Shown here: positions 1 to 11,615 of the stretch, piece by piece
How positions within the stretch are numbered: the first letter of the stretch is position 1
Layout of the letters: the number at the start of each line of letters is the position of its first letter
Source: Prunus persica
Lineage: Eukaryota > Streptophyta > Magnoliopsida > Rosales > Rosaceae
Length of the DNA: 64,000 nt
Assembly (NCBI RefSeq): GCF_000346465.2
Contig: NC_034010.1
Coordinates: forward strand, 12,448,367 to 12,512,366
Direction: 5' to 3'
Notes under the pieces: model-generated
What the model was told of the DNA's origin: nothing
Seen by the model: the letters and a program-made list of their open reading frames with translations, nothing else
The model's database searches: none
Made by a program: the position numbers and the translations under genes

Positions 1-1943
1 TCACGGATCGTGAATCAGAGCCCCGGATACTCCGATTCAATTATTCAAAGATTAGGTTAAACGACAACCAACTGATTGTGCGATCGTGAGAGATCCGATC
101 GTTCAATTCGAACCAAACTTGCAGGACATGTATAATGAACCTTGTTGAACCCATAAGAACTTTCGAATTGAAAATCGGAGGTTTTGGGCCCCACAGGCCA
201 GGTTTGGAAAGTTTGACCACTCGGTTGACCGAGCGTCTTCTGAGGCTATTCTACTATCCAAAACGCATAGTCGGACCTTAAGAACTTCTCGTTCATCGTG
301 CACAATTAAATCCTCGGAAACTAGGATTTTATTTTAAAGTTCCCGTTCAAAGTATCTTATATTAATCTCGCCCTCGTATTTTTAAATAGGTACTTTGACC
401 CAGTATATACAGCAGGCGGGACCCTCTTAGGGTCAAGCAGCGTGGCACTACCTGTGAGTGTACTTTGTTTTGAAATAGCATTACTTTATCGATTAAATTA
501 CCATCCATCTAATATGGATTTTTATGATTATGGAATGGGTATATATATATATATATAATTTAATTATGGATATTTCGACTATCTAGATATTTAAAGTTTA
601 TAATTGTTTGGAATATGGATTATATATGTTGAGAAATTGCTATTCACTTTTTGATTAAATAAATAGGCATGAGATTAATATGAGTTGGGTAGTTTATGGA
701 TTGTGATGTGAATATGTGACTGCACCATGCTAAGTACCCTTCCCTGGTTATTGTATTCATACGTGGCATTGAATTATTTGGCATGTAGGCACATTTGGTT
801 TTGTTGTACTTTATCACACGTGACATTGGATTATCTGGCATGTGATAAAGCAGTCTGCGCGCGTAGGACTTAGTGGTTGGAGTTGGCCACATGTGGCATT
901 AGAATTTTCAGTGTGTGTGATGTAGAGTGTTAGTTCCCCGATTGGACAGCTCATCCCTAGACACAGGGTAGAAAGCTGAATCCCTGCGAATTAGTCAAAC
1001 AATCCCTCTGTTGGATTGTTTCCCCGGTACTAGAGTTGGTGTGATACTATCTTATATATATAATATGTATATCATAGTATTCGTATACTTATGGAATTAG
1101 GGGTATATACTTATATAGTATGAGTCATCATAGCCTACATATATATTCGTATATATGTATATATAAATGTATGAGTCGATTATTTTAAAGTCATTCTTAC
1201 GTATTTCGTTTTATAAGTCTATGTTTCTGGAACGGTTTGGGTTGGAGTCAAAGGGTTTGATTTGAATATTATTATATGATATCGGGGAAGTGAGAATACT
1301 TTGATTTCACAATGATTATGTAGGAATAGTATCAATTGCATGTTTTAGCATTATTTTTCAAACGGTAGGGTTAGTATGTTGTTTTCAAATATAACCAAAC
1401 TTTATTTTTGTCCACTCACATGTTTTCTATTTTACGCCTCCCAGGCAATAGATAGACTCGTACTGAGCGGCCTAGCCGAGATCCTAACTTCCTAGCCCAA
1501 AACTCTTGTAGGATGACTTTCTTCGTTTTTATTTCCGTCGAACTTTATGCTTCACTTGTAAACTGAATATTATTAGATATGCTCTGTTATAGCCTATCTT
1601 AGGGTTGATTGTAAACCCGGAGGCCTATTATGTAAACTGCATATTATTATCTTGTGCATGCTGCCGGTTGAGATATATAAATGTGTTTGAACAGGTTGAA
1701 AATTTTGGAAATGTCCGCTTTTTAGTGGAGACTCTGCCGAAATTTCGGCAGAAAGTCTCGCCCCTTTTTAGTAAGTGGACCCGGCATCAGTATGATGTAG
1801 GAAATGTCTGTTCAGGGGAGACTCTGCCGAAATTTTGGGAGAAAATCTCGCCCCTTTTTAGTAAGGGGTCCGACATCAGTATGATTTAGGATAATCTACA
1901 GGAATCGTTGTGGATTTCGAGAAATTCGGGGCGAGTCCTGTCA
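1..1943 (+). mobile_element. LTR of large non-coding retrotransposon family, 5' end outside window
   Basis: The right end reads GGGGCGAGTCCTGTCA, matching (as reverse complement) the termini of the LTRs at 2223, 9239 and 16733 and the plus-strand end at 63983. Positions 1-60 are the reverse complement of sequence near 3910-3960 and 10560-10600, so this copy lies on the plus strand. It lacks the CCATACG minisatellite of the other copies. In its place are three degenerate repeats around GTGGCATT (about 760-905), one with a foldback TTTATCACA...TGTGATAAA at about 809-851. A tandem pair of about 100 bp containing GAGACTCTGCCGAAATTT lies at 1726-1886, and there is an (AT)n tract near 540. No protein is evident. 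Whether it is a solo LTR cannot be judged because the left end is missing. Confidence 0.75.
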
Positions 1944-2222
1944 AGTTCTATTCTATTGATACCTATTTTACCATTGGACAAAGTGTTACTAGTTCCATCT
2001 TTATCTGTGCCGCAAGTTACTAAGTAGTTAAATTATGTTATACTGATGTATTTGTCTTTTGTCTTACTAAAGGATAACTAGACTCAGGAGATCCTTGGTC
2101 GTGGTACTAAAAAAAGGAGCTTTATTATGTGGATCATGTGGCAACTAGTTGGGTTCTTAGTGTTGGTAGCACAGAAATGTCTCAGCATCGTTGAATTTGG
2201 TTGCTATTTTGGATATTTATGG
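1944..2222. other. Unassigned spacer between two inverted LTRs
   Basis: About 280 bp between the end of one LTR and the start of the next, oppositely oriented LTR. I see no reading frame, RNA gene or repeat I can name. It may be a remnant of the sequence into which the two elements inserted. Confidence 0.4.
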
Positions 2223-4948
2223 TGACAGGACCTGCCCAAATTCCTCCTTGGAATCTATGACTAACACTGTTCCCATCTAGCACCTAACCGATGCTGGGCC
2301 CAGTTACTAAAATAACCCTATTCCGTGAACGACAAAAAGAAATGGGCCGAGTCTTCTACCAAAATATCGTCAGAGCCCCCCTCGAAAAATGAAAAGTTCC
2401 CAAATTTGTCCACCTATAAAACAAGACATTTAAAATCCCAACTGGCAGCACATACAATGCTAAAGCACACAGTTTACAAAATAGGCCTCTGGCCTCAATT
2501 TCAACCCTACATGGGCAATACCAGAGCAATCTAAGAAATTTTTTAGTTTACACAACCAACGTAGTTTCGAAAGGAAATGAACAATGGATATCCCAACAAA
2601 CTACCAAACACGCTAAGAAGTCAATTCATGCCTTAAACAAGGCAAACAATAAATTCAAATATAAATTATGACTATTAAATTTCAACATGCATCACTTAAC
2701 CTTTCATATTTCAATATATGAGGTTTTAGCCTCCTAACACAATCACACTTTCACCTAAATTTCAGGACCAACAACAAGGTCCGAATCAATCTCTCTAAAA
2801 CAACGTGACTAACATTTAGTCTGCACCTAATAACCTTAGGCTGCCTACGTACCCTCCCTGAGGGATCAAGCCACACGCAGTTTTTCCCTACGACCCAATT
2901 CCTCACATAGGCGATACCTTATTTCATTTCTCTGTATTTCACATAATCTCCCCATACGACGGTACAACCAACGCCACGTATGGGGCCTGTCAACACGCCG
3001 GATAACCTACGCCACGTGCGACCATACCATACTATCACAATATCTCCCCATACGCCGGTACAACCAACGTCAGGTATAGAGTATGTCTCAACGCCGGATA
3101 ACCTACGCCACGCAAGACCTGCATATCATATCACATATCTCCCCATACGCCGGTACAACCAACGCCACGTATGGGCTCTGTCGACACGCCGGATAACCTA
3201 CGCCACGCGCGACCTCAACATCATATCATAATATCTCCCCATACGCCGGTACAACCAACACCACGTATAGGGTCTATCTCAACGCCGGATAACCTACGCC
3301 ACGCGAGACCTGCATATCATATCACATATCTCCCCCTACGCCGGTACAACCAACGCCACGTATGAGGTCTGTCGACACGCCGGATAACCTACGCCACGTG
3401 CGACCTCAACACAATAACACATAATCTCCCCATACGCCGATACAACCAACACCACGTATGGGGCCTGTCCGGAACCCGGATAACCTACGCCACGTGGGAC
3501 CTAACTTTCACAGGGTGGTACTTGTAATGTAACCGAAATCCGGGGAGGTGCCTAAGGTAGTGCGTATAGCACTTCAAACTGACATTCTAGACTCCTTTTT
3601 TACCTTTACAAATGTATATAAATATATAATTTACTTCTAATATTGTGTAAACCTCAACAATAGTCTAGCACCCAACAATCCCCTTGGGAAGGTGAGACTA
3701 CTCCGGAAGATTCACGGTCAACCAAGGGTCACACTACCCTAACCCTGGTCAACCGGGCCTACGGGGCCCACGACCTCCAAATTCCGATCCGAAAGTTCCT
3801 ATGGGTTCTACAAGGTATAGGACACTCGTCCTGCAAGTTTGGTCCAAATCGGACGGTCAGATCGCTCACGATCGCACAATCTGACGGTTATTATAAAACA
3901 TAAACTTTAAATTATTTAATCAGAATATCCGGAGCTCCGATTCACGATCCGTGAATTCCTACACGATCCTAAAAATACATAGATTAACATATATTAAATT
4001 CGAGACCATCCAATGGTCCCAACCTATCGAACCCGGATAACGCGCAATATACGATCGTCTGTTCGATAGTCAAACGACGTCCGAATTGAGATCCGCGAAA
4101 TCCTACGCACTTGTGACAACCTAAGGATCTTATCGAGACATAGTGCTACTCCACTACCCTCGCCCACGTGCCGCCACACGCGCCAGCAGCATTGGGTGTC
4201 CAAAGCGATTATGCATCGTCGGAAAATCTCAAAACCACGGCTCCAAACTCCTACTCTAGGTATAACACCCTATTTGGAGCCACTTTTGTTCTTGGACCCA
4301 CCCCAAAAACTGACCGGAAGTGGCCGGAATCGCGATCCCAAAACCGACCGAATTTCAATTCGTAAATCGAATTGGCTACGCTAAGAATCGATCCAATCCT
4401 ACCCAACAGGCAGCTAAAGCATGAAAAGTATGTGAGAAACCATACCTCGCTCGTTGGAATTAGTGGCCGGAGGAGGGAGATCGACGGCGGTGAAGATCGG
4501 ACGACATCGGCCGCTTCTTCTCCATTTTCCGGCAAAACCACGGTGGCTGGAGGCGGGAGTCGGTTGGGGCTGGAAGAGGACGAGGCCCTGGTCATTTTGG
4601 TACCGGCCTCGTCCACAGCTGTGGCTGGTGGCCGAAGTTTCGAGGAGAGAGAGAGAGAGAGAGAGAGAGAAATCTGATTTTTATAAAAATTTCATTTCGA
4701 AATAATTACGATTGTGTCACTGGGTTTCTTTTGACCATATCTCTCTCGTTACAACTCCGATTCGAGCCCACTACGTGTCTACGAACTCGTCTCAGTACGA
4801 CCTATCCAAAAATACTAGTCACTGTCCCAAACTCTCTCCGATTAATAAAATGACCAAAATGCCCTTATCTCAAGGGTAAATTTTGTATTTTCCCTTAAAT
4901 ACTTTAAATAACTTAAATAAGGGTTAAATTTGGAGTTTGGGTGTTATA
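2223..4948 (-). mobile_element. LTR of the large non-coding family (minus strand)
   Basis: It begins TGACAGGACCTGCCC and ends GGGTGTTATA, parallel to the bounded copy at 9239-11610 (TGAAAGGACC...GTGTTACA), so it is read on the minus strand. The final CA/TG is mutated to TA and I found no matching target-site duplication, so the exact right edge is approximate. It contains the hairpin minisatellite at 2948-3512, a CG-rich middle and a (GA)n tract at about 4643-4670. Weak open frames, such as a 121-residue one at 4251-4616 on the minus strand, are only partly shared with sister copies and are probably not genes. Confidence 0.8.
2948..3512. repeat. Minisatellite of foldback units (6 copies, about 90 bp)
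   Basis: Six tandem units. Each has a first foldback, CCCCATACG ... CGTATGGGG, followed by CGGATAACCTACGCCACG flanked by a second pair of arms. The second arms differ between units yet mostly stay complementary: GTC..CACG with CGTG.GAC, ATCTC with GAGAC, GTCG with CGAC, GTCC with GGAC. See the related finding. Confidence 0.9.
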
Positions 4949-5151
4949 TTTGTGTACCAAGAACGAAGACTTAAAGAGAGAAATCATGGAGGAGGCACAC
5001 TGTTCAACCTATTCTATGCAACCGGATAGTACTAAGATGTATAGGATACTACGTGAGTACTACTCGTGGCCGCATATGAAGGGTGACAAAGCTAGATATG
5101 TGAGCAGGAATGCCGTACACACACACCAATACAAAAGAGTCGGGCAACAGT
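4949..5151 (+). pseudogene. Ty3/gypsy polyprotein scrap: integrase H2C2 region
   Basis: The translation contains LCTKNEDLKREIMEEAH, YSMQPDSTKMYR and YYSWPHMKGDKARYVSR. This is the pattern of the integrase zinc-binding H2C2 domain of plant gypsy elements, whose usual form is LKREILEEAH...STKMYRDL...YWWPGMKRD...YVSRC. Only the first half of the domain is present. The cysteine pair that should follow YVSR is absent and unrelated sequence begins. It is a decayed fragment with no start codon or flanking pol domains. The neighbouring LTR at 2223-4948 abuts it directly. Confidence 0.7.
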
Positions 5152-7018
5152 GATGAGAAGAAAATGCTCTTCCATGGTCCATTTAAGTGTTGAATTATTT
5201 CATCTGAATTTTTTTGGCAATATCAGTGTTCTTGGGACTTGGGAGTATAAAGTTTGGGGAGAGGACTCGGTTAAGATATATGCAACTTGCAAGAAGTGAG
5301 CATTTCATAAACCGAAAATGTGGGGGCTTGGTGTCTAAAGATTATTTTAGGGTGTCGGTCCATAGAATCACCCAATTTGATATCAGACGGATAATGGAAA
5401 GTTGAAATGGTCACCCGAGCTGAAGTGAGATTTCTACTCTTCCTATTCATCTCCATTGTCCTTTAGTTTCTCCTCACTTTCTGTTGCTTTTCTTTTTTAA
5501 TTGTGACCATCTAGATGTTAATATAAACAAAGACTATTAGTAGACTAACTAAAGACTAACTAAGAAAAATCTTTAGTAAGGCTTCGCATCATCACAGATT
5601 CACATGTGTGAACAAAGACTATACAAGCAAAAAAAAGAACTAGACAATAGGCTAACTAAACAAAGACCATGACAATACAGCATCCACACAAACGCCGATC
5701 CAGTTTCTGTTTTTGTCCATTTCCTCACCCTGGCTTGTATTAAAGAATGCTTGGAATGAAAAAGCGCGTTCCTTGTTTCACCAATACTTTAACACGTTAT
5801 ATATGTATATATATTGTAATATAAACGATAGTCTAAACTCATATACACAATTAAGATGTCATGGTGATTCGAACCTAAAATCTTTGGTCTGTCAAATAAA
5901 TTCTCCTCAGCCATGTATAAGAGCCTATTGGGGTTGACATGCTTGTGACTCAAATTATGTGCCCCTTGCATTACTGTTCAATAAAAGCTGGATTGGATAA
6001 TGGCCAGTTTTTGTATTTTTTAAAAAAAATAATATATATATATATATATTTGTGTCCAACACGTTTTAACAAAAAAATAGAAAGCATAATTGTAGATATT
6101 CTTAATATCACCACCGTTTTCTTTTTCTTTCTTTTTTCAAAATCCCACAACCACCTTCAACCTCACCAGATCCAAATCCTGTAACTCCTTTGTAACAATT
6201 ACTTTAATCAATGCAAGACAACAATTGTCTCAAATGTCTCTCGGTTTTGCATTTATATAAACTAGCCTCTCTGCACACGCTTCCGTGCCTGTAAGAGGCT
6301 TTTTTTCTTAAAATTTAAATTTATTTTAGAATTAAAAAAGATAATGGGTAGTTGTGTTCTATAAAAATTGGATCCATTATCTGATTTTTCTTTTAATTTT
6401 AATTTTTTTTATATGAAAAATTTTGAATTTACCATATTATCCTCATTTAATTAATAATTTCAATTCTTAATGTTTGTATTAACTAAGAGCATTTTCTGTA
6501 TTTTAAATTTTTAACCATTCTCTACCTTTTGCTTTATATATATAGATTACACAAACATCAACGCGCTCACATGGATACGTTTTTAATGAAATTATGATGC
6601 AACAAGTTTCTACTAAACAACTACATATTGGCCATGGTTGTTGACGAGTTAGTCCTATAAATTAAGAAATCCTTTTATTTTGTTGGACCTTACCTAATAC
6701 CTACCATCATCGACAATGATACCTTAATAATTTGAAATTTCAGTCTTTTGTTTGCTCTTTGCGTCAAGTACTTTTTGAGTATTGTGTATCAATTCGGATT
6801 TTAAAAATATGTTTTGTTACGAAAAATCTTTGCTGAGATTTCTGATATCCACATGTGAACAAAGACTTAGACAAAATGCTTATTAAACAAAGACCGACAA
6901 TTAACAAGTCATTCTTTACTCGAAGTCTAATTCATTTCATGCCCAAATCAGTGTTTGGTGGTTCCCGACCTCCATTCACTATTGTTGAGTTGAGTCACTT
7001 TAGGGCAAATCTAATTAT
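5090..7018. repeat. Tandem segmental duplication, copy 1
   Basis: It begins GCTAGATATGTGAGCAGG, the same sequence that starts copy 2 at 7319, and stays alignable to CACTTTAGGGCAAATCTA. A short frame, FLGLGSIKFGERTRLRYMQL, at about 5220-5402 is conserved in both copies, but I do not recognise it. Copy 1 has an extra block at about 6262-6548. The left edge overlaps the gypsy integrase scrap, so the duplication probably took part of it along. No gene is identified. Confidence 0.85.
6262..6548. mobile_element. Copy-specific insertion with terminal hairpin
   Basis: This block of about 285 bp is absent from the equivalent place in copy 2 (about 8617-8636), which makes it a later insertion. It starts with a strong hairpin, AGCCTCT ... 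AGAGGCT enclosing CACGC/GTGC, followed by AT-rich sequence ending TTATATATATAG. This could be a small non-autonomous transposon. The class is not certain and the insertion edges are good to a few bases only. Confidence 0.45.
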
Positions 7019-7079
7019 CTGTACGTGGATAATTATCTGTACGTCGATTTTTCTTTTGATTTTGACATGTAACAATCTT

Positions 7080-7317
7080 TAGACGTCTTAGTTTTCATAA
7101 AACCGTCGTCTAATGTTGTCGAAGATTTCATTTTAGGCTAACTATATAGTAATTACACGTCAGTTCGTAATAAATCTGGACGTTGAATGTGTAAACAACG
7201 TCGGGTATTAACCGTCGTTGTTTTATGTACAAAAGATGACGGTGGATTTCATGACGGTTTGAAAACCTTCTAGACGATGGTGGTTTTCCGTCGTCTATTT
7301 CAATTTTTGTAGTAGTG
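7080..7317 (+). mobile_element. CACTA-related remnant (3' end)
   Basis: The sequence is rich in CGTCGTC and ACGACGGT-like motifs and ends TTTTTGTAGTAGTG, which matches the right terminus of the large CACTA element at 41318. The matching CACTACTAC start was not found, so it is truncated on the left. It sits exactly at the junction between the two segmental duplication copies. Confidence 0.7.
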
Positions 7318-7318
7318 A

Positions 7319-9233
7319 TAGCTAGATATGTGAGCAGGAATGCCTTACACACACACCAAAAGAGTCGGGCAACAGTGATGAGAAGAAAATGCTCTTCCAT
7401 GGTCCAGTAAAGTGTTGAATTATTTAATCTTTATTTTTTTGGCAATATTAGTGTTCTTGGGACTTGGGAGTATAAAGTTTGGGGAGAGGACTCGGTTAAG
7501 ATATATGCAACTTGCAAGCAGTGAGCATTTCATAAACCTAAAATGTGGGGGCTTGGTGTCTAAAGATTATTTTAGGGTGTCGGTCCATAGAATCACCCAA
7601 TTTGATATCAGACGGATAATGGAATGTTGAAATGGTCACCCGAGCTAAAGTGAGATTTCTATTCTTCCTATTCATCTCCATTGTCCTTTAGTTTCACCTC
7701 ACTTTCTGTTGCTTTTCTTTTTTAATTGTGACCATCTAGATGTTAATATAAACAAAGACTATTAGTAGACATACTCGGTGGGCTATTTTTTTTTTTTTTT
7801 AAAGACTAACTGAGAAAAATCTTTAGTAAGGCTTCGCATCATCACAGATTCACATGTGTGAACAAAGACTATACAAGCAAAAAAAAGAACTAGACAATAT
7901 GCTAACTAAACAAAGACCATGACTATACAGCATTCACACAAACACCGATCCAGTTTCTGTTTTTGTCCCTTTCCTCACCCTAGCTTGTATTAAAGAATGC
8001 TTGGAATGAAAAAGCGCGGTCCTTGTATCGCCAATACTTTAACACATTATATATGTATATATATTGTAGTACAAATAGTAGTCTAAACTCACACACAATA
8101 TTAAGATGTCATGGTGATTCGAACCTGAAACCTCTGGTTTGTCAGATAAATTCTCCTCAGCCATATATAAGAGCCTGTTGGGGTTGACATGCTTGTGACT
8201 CAAATTATGTGTCCCTTGCATTACTGTTCAATAAAAGCAGGATTGAATAATGACCAGTTTTTGTATTTAAAAAATATACATACATATATATATATATATA
8301 TTTGTGTCCAACACGACCAATTTTAGTGATGGAGAAAAGATATAGAGATGGGAGTGGATCCACTATCCCCAAACCAAATTAAAACTAAACTAATCTAATA
8401 GGTTTCAAGTGTTTTTAGCTAAATTTTAGTAAAAAAATAGAAGGCATAATTGTAGATATTCTTAATACCACCACCGTTTTCTTTTTCTTTTTTGTCAAAA
8501 TCCCACAACCACCTTCAACCTCACCAGATCCAAATCCTGTAACTCCTTTGTAACAATTACTTTAATCAATACAAGACAACAATTCTCTCAAATGTCTCTC
8601 CGTTTTGCATTTATAGAACACGTCCCAACCATTTACACAAACATCAACGCGCTCACACGGATATGTTTTTAATGAAATTATGATGCAAATAATTACATAC
8701 TCGGTTTTGTCCTCAGGCTTTTGGAGATATTATTAGTGTAACAAGTTTCTATTAAACAACTACATATTGGCCCTGGTTTTTGACGAGTTAGTCTATAAAA
8801 TAACGAATCCTTTTATTTTGTTGAACCTTACCTAATACCTACCATCATCGACAATGATTCCTGTATAATTTCAAAATTTTATTTTGCAGGACCTCACCTA
8901 ATACCTACCATCATCGATAATGATACCTTAATAATTTGAAATTTCAGTCTTTTGTTTTCTTTTTGCGTCAAGTACTTTTTGAGTATTGTGTATCAATTTG
9001 GATTTTAAAAATATGTTTTGTTACGAAAAATCTTTGCTGAGATTTCTGATATCCACATGTGAACATAGACTTAGACAAAATACTTATTAAACAAAGACCG
9101 ACAATTCACAAGTCATTCTTTACTCGAAGTCTAATTCATTTCATGCCCAAATCAGTGTTTGGTGGTTCCCGACCTCCATTCACTATTGTTGAGTTGAGTC
9201 ACTTTAGGGCAAATCTATATTTCTTTCACTGTT
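7319..9233. repeat. Tandem segmental duplication, copy 2
   Basis: Copy 2 of the 5090-7018 unit. It starts just after the CACTA-like remnant and ends where the solo LTR at 9239 inserted. Differences from copy 1 include lack of the 6262-6548 block, a T-rich stretch near 7783-7801, about 100 extra bases near 8318-8425 and a local repeat of the CTCACCTAATACCTACCATCATCG stretch near 8830-8930 (24 bases, given here only in outline). No gene is recognised. Confidence 0.8.
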
Positions 9234-9238
9234 TGAAA

Positions 9239-11610
9239 TGAAAGGACCCGCCCCGAATTTTCTCAAAATCCGAGACGAACCCTTTGGAATTCCTGACATC
9301 ACCCCGATGCCAGGCCCACTTACAAGAAAACCGAGACTTCCTGCCGAAATTTCGGCAGAGTCTCCCCTATAATTTGGACATTTCCCAAAATTTCAACCTG
9401 CATAAAAACACATTTAATATTCCTAACTGGCAGCATGCACAATATAATTTCATGCAAATTCTCATATATGGCTTTCGGCCTTCCAAAATTCTCAAACAAC
9501 TACCAAACAATTCAAATACCAATTATGATTAATATTTAGTCTGCGGCTGCACCTAATAACCTTAGGCTGCCTACGTACCCTCCTTGAGGGATCAAGCCAC
9601 ACGTAGTTCTTCCCTAAAACCCAATTCCACACTTGGGCGATACCTTATTTCATTTTTCTGTATTTCACATATTCTCCCCATACGCCGGTACAACCAACGC
9701 CACGTATGGGGCCTGTCAACACTCCGGATAACCTACGCCACGTGCGACCATGCCATACTATCATAATACCTCCCCATACGCCGGTACAACCAACGCAACG
9801 TATGGGGCCTGTCCCAACGCCGGATAACCTACGCCACGCGGGACCTCAATATCATATCACAAATCTCCCCATACGCCGGTACAACCAACGCCACGTATGG
9901 GGTCTGTTGACACGCCGGATAACCTACGCCACGTGCGACCTCAACACAATATCACATAATCTCCCCGTACGCCGGTACAACCAACGCCACGTACGGGGCC
10001 TGTCTCAACGCCGGATAACCTACGCCACGTGAGACCTGAACGTCATATTACGAATCTCCCCATACGCCGGTACAACCAACGCCACGTATGGGGTCTGTCC
10101 CAACGCCGGATAACCTACGCCACGTGGGACCTAACTTTCACTTGGTGGTGCATGTAGTGAATCCAACATCCGGGGAGGTACCTAAAGTAGTGCGTATAGC
10201 ACTCCAAACTGACATCCTAAACTCTGTTGTACCCTTGTACAACCATATATAATTATAATCATATAAATTAATTCTAACATTGTGTAACCCTCCACAATCA
10301 TCTAGTACCCGATAATCTCCCCTAGAAAGGTGAGATTACTCTGGGAGACTCACGGTCAACCAAGGGTCAAACTTCTCTAACCCTGGTCAAACGGACCTGC
10401 AGAACCCACGACCTCCAATTTCCGATCCGGAAGTCCCTATGGGTTCTACCAGGTATAGGACACTTGTCCTACAAGTTGGGTTCAGATCGGACGGTCGGAT
10501 TTCTCACGATCGCACGATCCGACGGTTAATATAAAATATAAACTTAAAATTATTATTCGGAACATCCGGGGCTCCGATTCACGATCCGTGAATTCCTACA
10601 CCATCCTAGAATTACCTAGATTAACATATATTAAATTTGGGACCATCCGACGGTCCCAACCTATCGAACCCGGATAACGCATACTATGCGATTATCCGTT
10701 CGATAGTCAAACGACGTCCGAATTGAGATCCGCGAAATCCTACGCACTCGTGACAACCTAAGGATCTCATCGGAACACATCGCTACTTTTTCTACAGTGC
10801 CCACGCGCCGCCGCACGCGCCGGCAGCGCGTGGGTGCCCAAAGCGATAACGCTTCGCCGGAAAATCTCAACATCTCGGCTCCAAACTCCTACCCTAGGTA
10901 TAACACCCTATTTGGAGCCACTTTTGTTCTTGGACCTACCCCAAAAAGTGGCCGGAAATGGCCGATCAAGGCGGCCGAAGTTTTGGCCGATTTTCAATTC
11001 GAAAATCGAGTGATCTAGAGATCGAATCGATCAAAACCCAACCAACAGGCAGCTAGAACAGCTCGAGAGGTTCAAAATCCATACCTGGGTCGACGGAATT
11101 GGTGGCCGGAGGAGGGAGATCGACGGCGTTGAAGTTTCGACGACTTTCCGGTGGTTTTCTGCATTTTCCGGCCAGCACAGGCCATGTCGCCGGCGGGGAA
11201 CGGTTGGGGAAGGAAGGGGACGTCGTCCCGGTCGTTTTGGTACCGGCCCCGCCCACAGCCGTGGTCGGTGGCCGGAGATACGAGGAGAGAAAGAGAGAGG
11301 GCCGACGGGAGAGAGAGAGAAGTCGCGGGAGAGAGAGAGAGAGAGAGAGAGAAACCAGATTTTATAAAAAAAATCCCATTTTGAAATATTTACGATTATG
11401 CCACTGGGTTTCTTTTGACCATATCTCTCTCGTTACAACTCCGATTCGAGCCCACTACGTGTCTATGAACTCGTCTCAGTACGACCTATCCAAAAATACA
11501 AGTCGCGGTCCCAAACTCTCTCCGGTTAAAAATATGACTAAAATACCCTTAAATAATTAAATAATTAAATAAGGGTAAAATTTGGGAAAATTCGGGGTCG
11601 GGGTGTTACA
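9239..11610 (-). mobile_element. Solo LTR of the large non-coding family, TSD TGAAA
   Basis: This is a complete solo LTR of 2372 bp. It begins TGAAAGGACCCGCCCC, ends GGGGTGTTACA, and is flanked by identical 5-bp target-site duplications TGAAA at 9234-9238 and 11611-11615. Read on the minus strand it starts TGTAACACCCCGACCC. It contains the foldback minisatellite (9673-10133) and a (GA)n block near 11295-11352. There is no internal retrotransposon region, so intra-element recombination removed it (standard explanation for solo LTRs). It is the best-defined copy of this family. Confidence 0.93.
9673..10133. repeat. Minisatellite of foldback units (5 copies, about 95 bp)
   Basis: Five units. 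The fourth has CCCCGTACG ... CGTACGGGG where the others have CCCCATACG ... CGTATGGGG, so both arms changed together. The second foldback reads GTC..CAC/GTG.GAC, GTCCC/GGGAC, GTTG.CACG/CGTG.CGAC, GTCTC/GAGAC and GTCCC/GGGAC in the five units. Confidence 0.92.
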
Positions 11611-11615
11611 TGAAA

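Noticed and set aside
1944..2222. Gypsy internal domain between two inverted LTRs
   Set aside because: LTRs of one element are direct, not inverted, repeats, and no pol motif could be read in the spacer.
2948..3512. Possible CRISPR array (regular repeats)
   Set aside because: Units are contiguous with no unique spacers, sit inside an LTR with target duplications in its sister copies, and the genome is a plant's.
4251..4616. 121-codon sense frame in an LTR as a conserved small protein
   Set aside because: Only the first about 20 codons (GTK.TR..S.SPNR) resemble the copy at 11053-11256; the rest diverges by frameshift.
11099..11560. 153-codon frame in the solo LTR
   Set aside because: It runs through a (GA)n tract and low-complexity sequence, is antisense to the LTR, and is not kept in frame in the sister copies at 4372 and 19069.
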